From Epichloe hybrida (Eukaryota > Ascomycota > Sordariomycetes > Hypocreales > Clavicipitaceae): a stretch of DNA of 64,000 bases. The notes under the pieces are model-generated. The model was not told the origin of the DNA, ran no database searches, and saw nothing but the letters and a program-made list of their open reading frames with translations. The stretch spans positions 1,798,001-1,862,000 of the forward strand of contig JAFEKR010000007.1 of NCBI GenBank assembly GCA_019022495.1, read 5' to 3'. Shown here piece by piece: positions 50,816 through 62,798 of the stretch (the first letter of the stretch is position 1; every line of letters begins with the position of its first letter). The position numbers and the translations under genes are program-made.

Positions 50816-51411
50816 ATCGCACCCTTAGTCCGAGTGGCTAGGCTGGAAGTACGCCAGCCAAACAGGGCCGCCGAGACCAACTAATGGGAGTGCACTCTGG
50901 ACATGGACTAGCGAACAGGCCAAGTTGCCCCCCCATTGATGATGCCCACCCACTTCACCCACATTTCCCCATCCAGCTCTCACGACGCCTCCCCTAAACC
51001 GACGACTTGCTGGTGTTGACGACGCCCAGTTCATTTTCTGTCCCTTCCTGCTCTGCTCTGCTCTGCTGTACTGTGCTGTGCTGTGCTGTGCTCTGCTCAC
51101 CTCCAACTCTATGCGAATAGATGCATCAAGGCGGTCGTCCTCCTCATACATTTCCGAGCCCCTTGGGATATTGAATTTCTTCCTAAGCACGTCATCTTCC
51201 ACCCATGAGGCTGTGCTGAGACTGAGCAACGGTCGCTTTATGGCGCCTCGGGCAAAGGTACGTCTACTTACTTGGTGCAGCCTTTCAGCCTTTTGCTTCG
51301 CTTACCGCTTACCGCTCACCCCGGCGTACTGACGCGAGTGCATCTCTGCAACGCAGTGACGACAGTCCCGAGCAACACAGGCTCACAGCCTTGCATGAAA
51401 AACGTAAGGCG
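50816..51411 (+). promoter_or_regulatory. LTE1 upstream region
   Basis: First non-RIP sequence after the heterochromatic block. It contains a pyrimidine-rich stretch, the CTGCT/GCTGT microsatellite (51048-51097) and a good intron donor AAAG-GTACGT at 51258 that may mark a 5'-UTR intron. The frame used by LTE1 is open back to about 51,226 but without an ATG, so an upstream coding exon cannot be excluded. Open frames on the other strand here are low-complexity and not convincing. Confidence 0.5.
51048..51097. repeat. CTGCT/CTGTG microsatellite in LTE1 promoter/5' UTR
   Basis: Five-base units CTGCT then CTGTG repeated about ten times between 51048 and 51097. Confidence 0.85.
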
Positions 51412-54400
51412 ATGGCCTCCGCTGATCCTCTGGACGTAACGCGGCCTTCGTTTCCAAGCCTATCGGCCTCAGCCACTCTCACGGGACATCGACCTCGAAC
51501 ACAAACATCACCAAAGCGCGCCGCGGCAAAGGACGAGAAACCACGAAAGGTCTCCCCTCTACTATCCAGACCTTTCGCCACAAAGACATCGGCGTCCGCA
51601 GCCAAACCTACGACGACGAAATGGATTCCGAGAACCTTTGCGCGCGGGACCTCGACTGCGTCTAAACCTCTTGTGCCATTGTCAGAGAGACGGTCTCGCG
51701 AAAGAATACGAGGCATGACAGGAAGGATAGAGATCGATATGGACAACGCCGAGGTTGTACCAGACGGCCGCTCAGCTGGTCGCGAGGGACGCCAATTTAC
51801 TGTGGCAAATGTGGGGAACAATGGGAGGATTTATCTCAGGTACGACGCGGGTTGATGAGACTCATGAGAGACACACGTGGTCAATGAGGGGCTTGCCGAG
51901 GGATCCCACTCTGATGTGCCCCTGTGATGATGGTTTTCGTGATGGAATGCTGACTTGTTGGTCTTAGGCCTAGCGTTCGACCTGCTCACCAACGCCATCC
52001 CCAGCCAAACTTTACTTTCCCCATAACGCCACCAAGCACCGCTATTGTGGATAGCTGGAGCCAGAGCAACAGAGCAAACCTTGCTGACGCCAATACCAAG
52101 AAGAGAGGGGAAGATGAAGGCAGTTTACAAACAACACCATGGACTCCCCCCACCAGTGCGACACCGCTCGCTGGTGACAGACAGCTCACCTCGGGTGCGG
52201 AAACTTCGAGTCGCCCCATACGACATCGACGAGCCATGTCGGATAGCACAGTTCACGAAGCGAGTGCCAACAGGGACCAGGACTCGCATGTTTTCAAAGT
52301 CGCCATCTCCACCGCCCAGGGTCGGGACGAGCAACGCCCTCGGACCATGGATGACTTGAACGCAATCGCCAATGGGCCCATGCTCAATGTCAACATACCA
52401 TCATGGCGACTCGGAACCCCCCGTTTCACTTTGCGAGGAACTCCAATGCTACGAGGTTCCTCGTACGCGCCTACCGAGGACGCGCGTTCCAGCACCATAT
52501 CGGCGGGTCTCAACTCCTCGTCTTTACCTCCTAATTCTACTGTCCGTGGCTTCTCAGCCCGAAAACGGCCCAAAGCCTTGGCTGTCCCGACATCTCACAC
52601 ACATTTTGTGGCACAACGCGGGGCCCCTGGCGTACCTTCCCCTCGATTGCTACGCCCATTGCGCTCTACGTACATGTCAACACAAATGGTCATTGAACCT
52701 ACCATGTTCACAGACTTGACTTTCAAACCCTCCTGCGACGACGGGCTGATTGTACGATACTCCGCTGCAGGCGCAGTCACGGCAGCGACTCCTCCTCGGC
52801 TAGTAGCTGAAATAACGTCCCCTAGTTTTCTCGACTATGAGCTCATCTCCGATTTCTTCCTTACCTTTAGGTCCTTCCTGGAGCCGTCCGATCTTCTTAG
52901 AATGCTGGTCGCCCGACTGCGGTGGGCTCTGGATCGCGACGACGAGGTGGGCATGATTGTCCGCGTTCGAACTTTTGTTGCTCTACGACACTGGATACTG
53001 AACTATTTTGTGGACGACTTCCTCCTCGAGCACAGCCTGCGCGTCACATTTTGCAATCTACTCAATGATTTTGTTGATGAACTATCACAAGATTTTTATT
53101 CTCGTAGGGTCCAAATCAGGATTCTTGCCGAGCTCAAAAAGTGTTGGCGCAGGGTCTGCGCGCAGTATTGGGACGGGGACGAGTTCGACGATTCTCTTGG
53201 CCCGGACATCGCCGTCACCCCTGGAGGCATTGCCGGGACCCGCGATCCTCATCTAGATCCTACTACTGCACCGGAGACGTTGCCGATCGAGCCGGATCAG
53301 CATGGTGCTGTGGCGATGCCATCGCCAAGTCCTTCCCACCTTCAGGCACAGCACGCCACCCTCCGCAGCGAAATCCCCAACCCCATACCAGTCGGAGACT
53401 TTGTTGTCCTGGATAATCGTCCTGGAACACCGGAGTTCCAGACAAGCGGCCCTCGGAACCCAGAGCAACGCCCCACGTCGCCTTATAGCTTGGCCAGCAT
53501 GGACATCGTATCCTGCTCATTTCCCGGCAAGAACATGAAGAGCTTCAACCAGAACACAGCTCATTTGCTGGCGGCGCATCCCGTGCCCTCAACCGCAGTT
53601 GGCAATGCCACTACTGGTCCGATAGCAACGACACCAAAGGCTCTCGTTGGCAAACGAGTACGCCCAACGCAAGCACACAAGCGCAACAACAGTCTTTCCG
53701 ACTCGTTACGGGAGCACCACTCTGATCGGGCATGTTCCACAGATCAGGAATGCTTGCCAGCGCCATCCTCTGGAGGAAGTCTTGTTCGCGGCAATTTGCT
53801 CCCTCCAGGCCAAGCCTTCGTCGACGTTCAACCTTCAGGACGACATGGTCATGCAAACCGACAGACAACTGTTTTCCAACCCAAGAGTCGCGATTTCACT
53901 AAGGATGGTATGTCGGGTGGTGCTACGTCTGGCCATGGCATGCGAAAGCTCCTTCGAAGCGTCCGCAAAGCCCTGAAGAATAGGGGTCAAGGTTTGTATC
54001 CCACTCAACAAGCCTTTACCGACATTCAATTCGCGGGGCCGAGAGGTGCCACAATCAATCGACTCCCCGGAACAGCTGTTGTGCCTCAGGGAACCACTAT
54101 TCGCCAAAATGGCTCTCGGCCGCCGGTCAGAATTGATCTCCTCGGGGCTGAGGTCGCCGAGGAATTCAAGAAGGCCATCCGTGAGGAGGAAGAGGAAGCG
54201 GTCACTGCCGCCGCCGCCGGTGGCAGAACTCATGGTCAGCAATTTGGGGGCGTTTCGATACAGCCTCCTCCAAAGTCGGCACCTCTGCTGTCCACATTTC
54301 CGGAAAACTCAGCATCTCGTATGGACTCGACTACACTAGAAGCTTTAACGCAACATCATAGGCAAAGGCCATTCAGCGACATGGCCATCACAGTCGGTAG

Positions 54401-57113
54401 CAAATCCATTGTGATCGTGGACGATACTGTGCCATTTGAATTGCCCTCGGTTCACGGAACGCACGGCGTCGAAATTCCATCGGTAGACACTTTTTGCGAT
54501 TCCCTTGTGCGAGGCGGTGCAGATCCAACGCCACCGAACACGCCTCCCTCACACAGTTTCGACGGCGGAATACCTCGACGGTCATCTCATCTTCTCAACC
54601 CGCATGTCGTAGGGGCAAATATGGTCGAGGATGTTTTGCCTCCTTTCATACCTGACCTGGCAACACTAGAAGGCAGTCACAGCCTACGCACCCCTGAATA
54701 TCACACCCAGCCGTCCATGTCTGCAATACGACCAGGTGGAGAAGTCCGGCTTTCAAGTCGTGGAGCCTCCCGTCCACATCGGAGAGCTCGGTCCTGGAGG
54801 AGCCAACAATCGCTCAACTCGGTGTTGCATCGTCGAGACACCTCCTTGGGAAGCGTTGGCATCCCACCTACTTTTCGAAGCCTCGATGCAACTACCGATT
54901 CAGGAGGCCTCTATAGAGACCATTCTACGCAAGTCGCTATTCCTGAGCCACTGCGTGTGCTGCGCAGGCGGCCCGGGGGCGATCTGAAAGCAGTCATGAA
55001 TGTAGGTGATCTAGACCGGTTTGTCTTGCGGCGATCACAATCTGTTGGCTCTCTTGCTACCTACACGGAGTCTATTCGCAGTTCATACATGCTCAGTTCT
55101 CGCCCCAATTCTGCTGGAGAATTCGTCGCCGGCATCGAATCCCGTGATCGAGGGCGTGCTGATGTGTTCTCGCTCGGTCCACTGGCAGAGAGACCTAAAA
55201 AACGGGATCTATCGCTCTTTAGCACGCACTCTTCCAAGCCCATCATGCGACCGTCGTTCGAGGCTGAGGCGCAGAAGCTGGCACAGATTCCCGACGACGA
55301 CGACGACGGCATAGAGTCGGCGCTTTTGAAGCTGGAAGGCAAATTTTCGCCCAAGAAACCGATCAACCTGTCCATCATTGGGCAGAACCCACGGCCGGTG
55401 GAGGATACTGCCGTTGAAGCCGAAATGAATGCTGAGCATCCCTCTATCACAGAGCAGCCCACCGGTGCAGATCCTGACAAGACACCCAAGCTGGGCAATG
55501 TGGACGGGTTGTCGATGCGTCCAGCCTTGGACGAGGCCTCTCCCACCTTTTGGGGGGCAACAGATGGACAAGCACGGGACACACATTTATCGCCCACGGA
55601 ATTGAGATCATTTCTTTCAGAGGGCTCTCGTGATTCACATTGCTCCATTCCGCTGTTACAGCGAGGCCTGGGCGATGAGACAACCGAGCCAGTCACACAA
55701 GCTTGGACTGAAAGGTCGATTTTCCGAGGCTCGGATGACGAGGAGTCGCTCAATGAGCCAGGCCTGGAGCAGTTCCAAAACATAACCCCTGGGGATCAAT
55801 ACTCTTCTTCCTTTGAACTTGTTCAGAAGACAGCGTCCATGGAGAAGGTAGAGGTAGGTGAGGCAGTGTTTTCTGTGGCCTCTGTGATGGAAGACGCGTC
55901 TTTCTTGAAAGATGACGGCGCGGATAGCTCTGATCTATCGTCTGATTTATCTGATGATGATGTTCATGTTGATGTTGTCGACGATGATGACGACGACGAC
56001 ACTGTTTCGCAGCGAGAAGGCCAGATACGAGTCGGACACGTGTCTGATTGTGGCTCACCTTCGCATCCTCTTTCAGATGAGCCGACGGTCATGAGGTCAC
56101 GTCCTTCCTCTCCTCCAATCACCTTGGTTCAGGCATTAGCCATGTCTCCAGATGGGCTTGTAGCTCCTGGCAAATCGGACGCCCGGCCTAAAAAACCGTT
56201 GCCTCCAACGCCAGAGCTGACACCAGTCGTGGGCTGCAGTGAGAGTCCGAGATCGACCGCAGAAATGTCACGGCATGGAGAGCCACTTTCCAATGCGGCG
56301 CAGCCAAACACAAACACAGCGACAACTCCCAAGCACTCGGTTCATTTACCATTCATTCTTGCTTTCGATTCCGATGTTCTGGCCCAGCAATTCACTCTAA
56401 TCGAGAAAGACGCTCTGACCGAGATTGACTGGAGAGAACTGACTGACATGAGCTGGAAGCATTTTGCCTGCAGTGATTCTCGTTCTTGGGTAGATTTCCT
56501 GCGAAACATCGATGCGCAGGGAGTAGACGTCGTCATCGCCCGTTTCAACATCATGGTGAAATGGGCAATATCAGAAATAGTTCTTACACAGCAGGTGGAG
56601 GAGAGAGCAAGGTGTATCATCAAGCTCATTCACATTGCTGCCCACTGTCGACGATACCGCAACTTTGCTACTCTTGCGCAGCTTACCATTGCTTTATCGA
56701 GCAACGAGGTATCTCGACTATCCAAGACATGGGAACTGGTGCCCGAAAGAGATCTTCAGACGTTGCATGACCTTGAAATACTCGTCACGCCCAGCAGGAA
56801 TTTTCACAACATTCGAGAAGAAATGGAAGTCGGCACAGACAGAGGCTGCATCCCATTTGTTGGAATCTATACGCACGACTTGCTCTACAATGCCCAGCGG
56901 CCCTCGGAAATTGCCGATTCGCCGACAAATGCACCCCTGGTTAACTTTGAAAGATGCCGGTGCGGAGCCGCTGTGGTGAAGACACTGCTTCGTCTCCTGG
57001 AGGCAAGCACTCGGTACACGTTCCAGCCAATCGAAGGCGTGACTGAGCGCTGTCTTTGGATCGGAGCGTTGAGCGACAATGAGATTCGAACATACTCGCA
57101 GAACCTCGAGTGA
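51412..57113 (+). CDS. LTE1: Ras-family guanine nucleotide exchange factor, LTE1-like
   Basis: Two exons, 51412-51839 and 51968-57113, giving 1,857 residues. The 128-nt intron has GTACGA at its start, GCTGAC as branch site and TTAG at its end, and joins ...IYL-R-PSVRP in frame. The ATG at 51412 (GCGATGG) is the first in frame. A RasGEF N-terminal domain lies at about residues 389-515 (FTDLTFKPSCDDGLIVRYSA, then DYELISDFFLTFRSFL). About 1,080 residues of low-complexity sequence follow, with acidic runs (DDDDDG; DDDDDDD near 55,990). The catalytic RasGEF domain fills the C-terminus, about 1601-1857, with the family motif IPFVGIYTHDLLY. There is no SH3 domain, so Cdc25 is unlikely. In yeast, Lte1 promotes mitotic exit at the bud cortex through the Tem1 pathway; the same role here is inference. 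Numerous overlapping reverse-frame ORFs are shadows. Confidence 0.85.
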
Positions 57114-58683
57114 GTTTCTCCGCGGCCTGCCCGAGGACGAATAATGATGAAACAATAGCTGCATTATGTGCATGCCGCACAGCAAATCAGCGCTTTCTTT
57201 ACAGGATTTTCCCTTCTTCTTCCTTGCATTGGTTTATTTGTACACAACCATCCAGCAATTTATATATAATTTTTTCATCTCGAGCGAAGACCAATTCATC
57301 CTCGACGAATCGACGGTACTCGGAGTTATGAACTTTGTCTTATTTCAAACTTGCATTTTGCCATGGTTTGCACCACATGGCAGACACGCACTCACGCACT
57401 CACACGCACATATTCGGCGCAAAACCCGTCTTCTTTGTTCTTTAGCCTCGCGCATACCCGAGCAAGCCATTACTTACTTGCTCTGCCGTTCGTACTGAAG
57501 TGAGGAGGTTCTCTTTTTTTTTTGTTTTCTTTTTTTTTTTTTTTTTGCTATATACCACTTTGTCTAGATGCTTTTGTTTGGGAAACGGGATGGGGGCTCA
57601 GGGGCAGTTAGAAATGATGGAGGGTTTTCTTTTGGCGACGAATCGGATATACCCGGTAAAGACGGATTAGGCTTGGTAGATGAATGAACATGGATGGTAT
57701 TCTTGATAAATCTCAGTGCGTGACATACGACGAATGAGCAGTATGAAATTGGTGGTCTTGCGGCTGAAGGAAGGTACGTATGGCTTCATCCAGAATGGTG
57801 CGCGATGGGGCTAAAGTGATGGACCGGCCGCGTCGACTTGCTTAAGATGGTGCAGCCGACGGATTGCTATGCTGAAAACCTACTCTACTGTCATGCATTG
57901 CCTTGCAGTCCATGACGTGCAATCTTACGTTTTCATTCAGTCACGTATTCTAGCAAAAACCCACGCTTGCACGTAACAGCGGAGCGAGGCACCATGCATG
58001 CCTCATGTCTCCCATGAACTTTTCTTTCTCAAAAACGTCTCCATGTCTCATTTCACCGGAGATAACTATCAGCTACCTTTTCCCACCCCACGATGCCACC
58101 AGTGAAAAAAAAAATTGAAAAAATAATGCCCTTGTCGGATCCCAGCGGAATAACGATCAAGTCCATCCCCTCGGGCAGCACAGGGCTTTCCCTCTCTCCC
58201 TTTTGTCCCAGAGCACATCTTCGGATTCACTTCATATCCGCGCACCGCCTTTATTCGAATCGAATCTGCCTTTTCCAGGCCACATGGACCGGGGTAAGTG
58301 AGAAGAAAGAAACAAGTTGGGTGAGCGGTAAGAAAACAGAAGTAGGAAAAAAAGAAAAGGCGGATGTGCTGTGAAGGTAGAGGAGAGAGTATCTTTCCCT
58401 CATAAGTGCCGGCCACGATTGTACCAGTCTCCAAGAGAGGGCAGTTGATGTTTTTTTTTTCCTTTTCTTTTTTTTCTGATAACGACATTGTCTATTTCTT
58501 TCTTTTGTTCGATTGTCCCACCCCATTTCCTTGCTAAAAAAGCCGTGGGTATCGCCTGATGAACAACTTTCTTCACTTTTTCTTTTTTTTTTGGGTTCTT
58601 GTCATGACATAACCATTTGAAGTTTACCAGCTTGTTGTGGTGGGAGCAGCGCCCATTGATCCACCCTCGGCAGTCTCAGGGTT
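57114..58683. other. Convergent intergenic region LTE1/RPS0
   Basis: Between two convergent genes. It contains a long poly(T) tract (57514-57546), other T-rich runs (58451-58475, 58578-58591), CACTCACG-type repeats near 57,390, and AT-rich 3'-UTR-like sequence. The longest frame (58069-58488, minus) is rich in Lys/Phe homopolymer-derived residues and lacks any domain. I see no RNA gene. Confidence 0.6.
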
Positions 58684-59892
58684 CTACCATTGAGACTGCT
58701 CCTTGGGGGGCTCGGCCCACTCGCCGGTGCCAGAAGCAGCCCAGTCGCCGGCCTCGGCACCGTCCCAGGTACCGGTGGCAGCGCCGGAGAAGCCAGGAGC
58801 GCTGGCCTCCCACTCACCGGCGGCGGCAGCAGGCGCGGTCTCGGCAGCAGGCGCGGCAGCGTCGTCCTCGGCGGGCTTGTCCTCGTCGGCCTTCTCGTCG
58901 GCCTCGGTGTCGGGGTCGCGGTCTGTTTGGTTGCTTTAGCTAAAAAAGATATTCCATGGGAGCGGACAGCTTCGTCTGCTTTATGTTGCGGAAAAACAAT
59001 AATAATAAAAAAGGCGAGTGATTTGGGAACAGTTTCGGAGACAGAGTAACATACAGAAGAACAGATCGGGCATGACGTCCCAGGTCTCGCGGTCCTTGAT
59101 GGAGCCACGGAGGCGGAGGACCTCACGGGCGAGCAGCCACCAGATGGTACCGATAGCGTGACGACCCTTGTTGTTGGTGGGGATGGCAACGTCGACGTAC
59201 TCGGTGGAGGAGTCGGTGTCGCAGAGGGCAATCACGGGAATGTTGACATAGGAAGCCTCCTTGATGGCCTGGGCATCGGTGCGGGGGTCGGTGACGATGA
59301 TCAGGCGGGGCTCCTTGAAGGATCGGGTGATGTAGTTGGTGAAGGAACCGGGGGTGAAGCGACCGGCGATGGAGGAGGCACCGATGTGGGCGGCGAACTT
59401 GAGGACAGCACGCTGACCGTAGGGACGGGCCGAGATGACGCAAATGTCGGCGGGGTTGTCAATGGCGACGATGATACGGGCAGCGAGGACGATCTTCTCC
59501 CTGGACGTAGCTTTGTTAGTTTCTGATTTTTGAACCTATGAGAAAGCTGGCTGGCAATTGGCCATGCATCTAGTTTGCCCGTTCAGAGATGGCGGGCCGC
59601 ATTCTCAAGCAAAAAGTGCGCGCTGCGGTACGTTTCCAAGTAGAACATGGCAGCTCATTTTCCGTCTAGAAAGCCAGCTAGCCCCTCCCTATGTCTTTCC
59701 CAGCGCAAGTTTCAAAACGTACCAGGTCTTGCCAATGTTGATAATGTTGACACCATCGGCACGGGTCTTCCACAGGTAGGGCTCCATATGCACCTGGAGG
59801 TTCTTGCTCCCGACGTGGGTTTGAGCGGCCAGGAGCATCTCGATGTCCGCACTGGTCGCGTTGAGGACCGACGGCAGGTTGCTGGGGGCCAT
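58684..59892 (-). CDS. RPS0: 40S ribosomal protein S0 (uS2)
   Basis: Three exons on the minus strand: 59892-59723, 59500-59055 and 58922-58684, encoding 284 residues. Introns are 222 and 132 nt with GTACGT/GTATGT donors and CAG acceptors; CTAAC lies before the first acceptor. The protein starts [20 protein letters not shown] and contains the uS2 core ([47 protein letters not shown]), then the typical acidic, Ala- and Trp-rich tail ending [13 protein letters not shown]. Both exon joins split codons in agreement with family sequence (KT-W-EK and FF-Y-RD). It is a structural component of the small cytosolic ribosomal subunit, needed for 18S rRNA maturation. Codon use is strongly biased to C/G-ending codons, as expected for high expression. 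It is divergent from uS15m. Confidence 0.97.
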
Positions 59893-60279
59893 ATTGTCTG
59901 ATTTCTTCCGTGGGGTTGGGGATGCGAAGGGGGAAGAAGGAAGTTGCTGGTGGTTATTTGCGGGATCGTGCAAGTCGCAAAAAAGTTCGCGAGAAACCTC
60001 AAGAATTTCCGAAAATGTGTGTTGGTGGGAGCCCTGAGGACACTAGTATCAAAACAGGACTAGCGTCCATTTTTTCGGCTCGACTTATGTATATCTTATC
60101 ATCACGTGTCTGGTGCGATTGGCCGCTTCGGGTTCCACTTATTTAGTCAAGGGTGGACGACGTTGTGGAAATTTTGAGGAACTGATTTGATCTTGATTGA
60201 AGTTGTTACGGACGGTTTGCTGGAACCAGACATCTTGATCTGTTTCTCTTTTGGTCTGTCAGCCAGCACCTATGCAGCT
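59893..60279. promoter_or_regulatory. Shared divergent promoter RPS0 / uS15m
   Basis: 387 bp separate the two start codons. ATCACGTG (E-box CACGTG at 60103-60108) is followed 9 bp later by ATTGG, an inverted CCAAT box, at 60118-60122. CACGTG is the Cbf1-type site, and CCAAT is bound by the Hap complex. Both have been tied to ribosomal or respiratory genes in some ascomycetes; use here is inference. Position midway lets both genes use the pair. Confidence 0.5.
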
Positions 60280-61319
60280 ATGCCTCCCAGAATAGAGGTG
60301 CTTCAGCGGCTAGGCACTGTCAATTGTGAGCGAAATCTCGTTTCCCCCCCTTTTTCAAAGGGTGTACGTAGTGTGAGGTTTTGGGCATTGATCTAACTGC
60401 TCCATCAGTATGCCTTCGGCCAGCAACTCGGACCGCGACTCCCAACTTCTTACCCGTCATTCATACCGCCAATCTCTCGCAAAGAGAGAAGAAGCGTAAA
60501 GCGAAGCAAGATCCTTACAAGTGGGCGCAGGCGCAGCAACGGAAGAATGCCAACCTGAAGCGTCGCGAGGAGCTGCAGAAGCAGCGGGATGAGGCATGGG
60601 GCAATCCCGTGCTGGGCAAGACGACGCCATTTCTCGAGTCCCTCGATACTGCTGGGCAAGTTGGCCAGAGCGAAGTCCCCCGGGACGCCAGTGGCAACAT
60701 TCTTGGAACACCGCACGAGTTGCCGACAACGCCCGGCCTGAGGAATCACTTTCTGACGGATGCTGAGTTGGAGGAGGCTACCAAACACGCCTACGCTCTC
60801 GGAAAACCTATCATTGGTGTTGTATCCGCACAAATGAGCTCTGGCTTAGAAGAAGACCCGGAGAGGAAATACGAGCAGAATCACGCCAAGGCTGTTGAAG
60901 CACTGCGGAGGATAACTTCGCTGCGAAATAGTAGCGCCCGGGATCGATTTCACGCCAATGTCCGTCGCATCGTAGACGAGTTTGGCCGCCACAAGACCGA
61001 CAAGTTTCTCGCACCAAAACCTCAATCTATCAATCCAAACACCATACCCATGCCTGGCCGCGCCGGTCCCGATACTGGCAGCTCCGAGGTACAGATTGCC
61101 ATCTTGACGGCAAAGATTCGCACCCTGTCCAAAGCTTTGCTGGTCAACCGGGGTTATAAAGACAAGCATAATAAGAGGAACTTGAGACTGCTTGTCCACC
61201 GCAGACAGAAACTTCTAGCGTATATGGAGCGAAGAGAAAGGGGCAGCGAGCGTTGGACACACATGCTTGAGAAGCTGGGCTTAACACCAGCCACTTGGAA
61301 GGGACAGATTGACTTGTAA
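60280..61319 (+). CDS. MRPS28: Mitochondrial small-subunit ribosomal protein uS15m
   Basis: Two exons, 60280-60325 and 60409-61319, for 318 residues. The 83-nt intron runs from GTGAGC to CAG with CTAAC as branch site (near 60,393). The joined start is MPPRIEVLQRLGTVN-LCLRPATRT. The first exon's ATG is preceded by a short out-of-frame ATG 8 bases upstream. The bacterial-type S15 domain occupies about 235-318 with GPDTGSSEVQIAILTAKI, HNKRNLRLLVHRRQKLLAYM and SERWTHMLEKLGL. The 230-residue N-terminal extension begins Arg-rich (mitochondrial targeting is plausible) and continues very basic and charged (SQREKKRKAKQDPYKW), as in fungal mitochondrial S15 proteins. It acts in the mitochondrial 37S subunit. 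The symbol follows the yeast orthologue. Confidence 0.93.
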
Positions 61320-61524
61320 GAAATGTTGTAGACTACTACCTTCATATGTACAACATCAATCCACTCAGTGGATAATTTGCACGTCCGACATGAATGGATG
61401 AACACATTTAGCCTCTGTCATAATGCGCCATTTGTGAGCAAGCCGTCCTATGCGGTGGTCATATACTACAAGCGATGCTAATAAACAACAACAAAAACAA
61501 GGACAAACACACTGTTCTGGACTT

Positions 61525-62798
61525 TCAAAACACGCTGATAAAATTGCCAATGCGATCCTTCTGGCTCTGAGCTATGCATTCAGCAATCCATGTAATGTTT
61601 CGAATTTCCTGTCTATTTGTTAGCAGAATTCATTTGTGGCGTATCATCCGGCACTATGGGGGAGCTCACCTGTTCTCGCAGTTTCACCCACGCATATACG
61701 ATGGCGTACGTGAACTGTCTTGTGAAGGCATTCTTAGAAATCTCCATTTCTTTCTGGTAAAACATGTCCTCCAATGTCTTTCCATCAGAGGAACCGCCTC
61801 CCATATTTCCAGGGCCAGAGGAGCCGCCCAGTGACGCTGCGTCAAAGAATGACTTGTAATCGTGCACGCCTTCAACAGCCAGGCGAACACCTTCAGCATC
61901 GTCCGCTCGAGACAACATGAGTGATCCCTCTGGATATAGCTTTCCGAAGGCTGGATAGAGCTTCTTACGATCTGCCTTTGACAACTCAGTTCCAAAAGAG
62001 TTCAGTGTGATGTTTATAGCTCTACGGTCAGCCTCGAACTCGAGGATCTCTGACATTACTTCTGCTGTCGGCGTGCCGGTCATGTCAGGATGTGAGTTGA
62101 CAAAGTTGTAGAAGTCCTCGAGGTAGTTCTTGTATAATGTGTTTCGAACAATCTCGATGTTAAGCTCGTCCAAATCTTGATGACTGAGGCTGCCCTTGAA
62201 GTACTGCGCAAGGGGTGTTTCGATCAAAACACTGTTGTAGAGCTCTTCGATATTCGTCGCAACGCAAAGAACAGGCATGGTCTCGAACCATCCCAAGGGA
62301 TGACATCTTTCGAGAAGTTCTCGCGTATCTCTTTCGTGAAGGGTACCAGTGATGAGTAGCGCCACGTTATCAATCATGTAACCATACGTGACGTAGTCCA
62401 TGAATTTCGCCAACGAGCCCACTGCATTAGCTCGAACATATCGAAATTCGGCAACAAGCTTGTCTGTCGTCTTGGCCGCAAGGCTGGATGTCGATGGATT
62501 AGGTGGCAAGGAGGCGAGAAAGTCGCCGTATGCGGGCCCGAGTTGTAGCTTGAGATCTAAGACCTTCCGTTAGCCATCGCACACGCGGCCTGGCCCGTCC
62601 AAAAAAAAGATCAGCATCATACCATCAATCGTTTCACATTGTGTTAGGTTATTATAGGCAGGGCTAGTCAGCAAGCCATTGCGATATCCCCGGACAATGC
62701 CCTCAACATAGCTGGTATCATCGTCAGTGGTGCTCTAATTATGCAGGCGACCGGGAAGCGACAAACCCGTTGTTCACGTTGAAGTAGAGGCCCTCCAT
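61525..62798 (-). CDS. VMA6: V-type ATPase V0 subunit d
   Basis: Four exons on the minus strand: 62798-62767, 62711-62623, 62556-61670 and 61608-61525, encoding 363 residues, close to the usual 345-365. Introns are 55, 66 and 61 nt with GT...AG ends. The protein begins [27 protein letters not shown], continues [20 protein letters not shown] and [20 protein letters not shown], and ends [20 protein letters not shown]. The Gly/Ser-rich insert [18 protein letters not shown] sits before the conserved C-terminal helix, as is common in filamentous fungi. Subunit d couples the V1 central stalk to the proton-translocating V0 ring at the vacuolar membrane. It is convergent with uS15m (205 bp apart) and divergent from NOP58. 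Confidence 0.96.

Noticed and set aside
50825..51821. Several overlapping frames of 84-170 codons on both strands upstream of LTE1
   Set aside because: Low complexity, mutually overlapping, partly the antisense of LTE1 exon 1; the plus-strand exon with consensus splice sites accounts for the region.
55061..55783. 240-codon antisense frame within LTE1
   Set aside because: Shadow of the GC-biased codons of LTE1; Ser/Pro-rich without domain, and the sense frame is uninterrupted for over 5 kb.
58069..58488. 139-codon minus frame between LTE1 and RPS0
   Set aside because: Built from poly(A)/poly(T) tracts (Lys and Phe runs), no family resemblance, and placed in overlapping 3' UTR territory.
59501..59722. 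Possible intronic snoRNA in the first RPS0 intron
   Set aside because: CTGA is present but no RTGATGA box C with proper spacing on the transcribed strand; no box H/ACA hairpins noticed.
60272..60295. Upstream ATG of uS15m as alternative start
   Set aside because: The frame from 60272 meets a stop after seven codons; the ATG at 60280 joins the S15 frame through a consensus intron.
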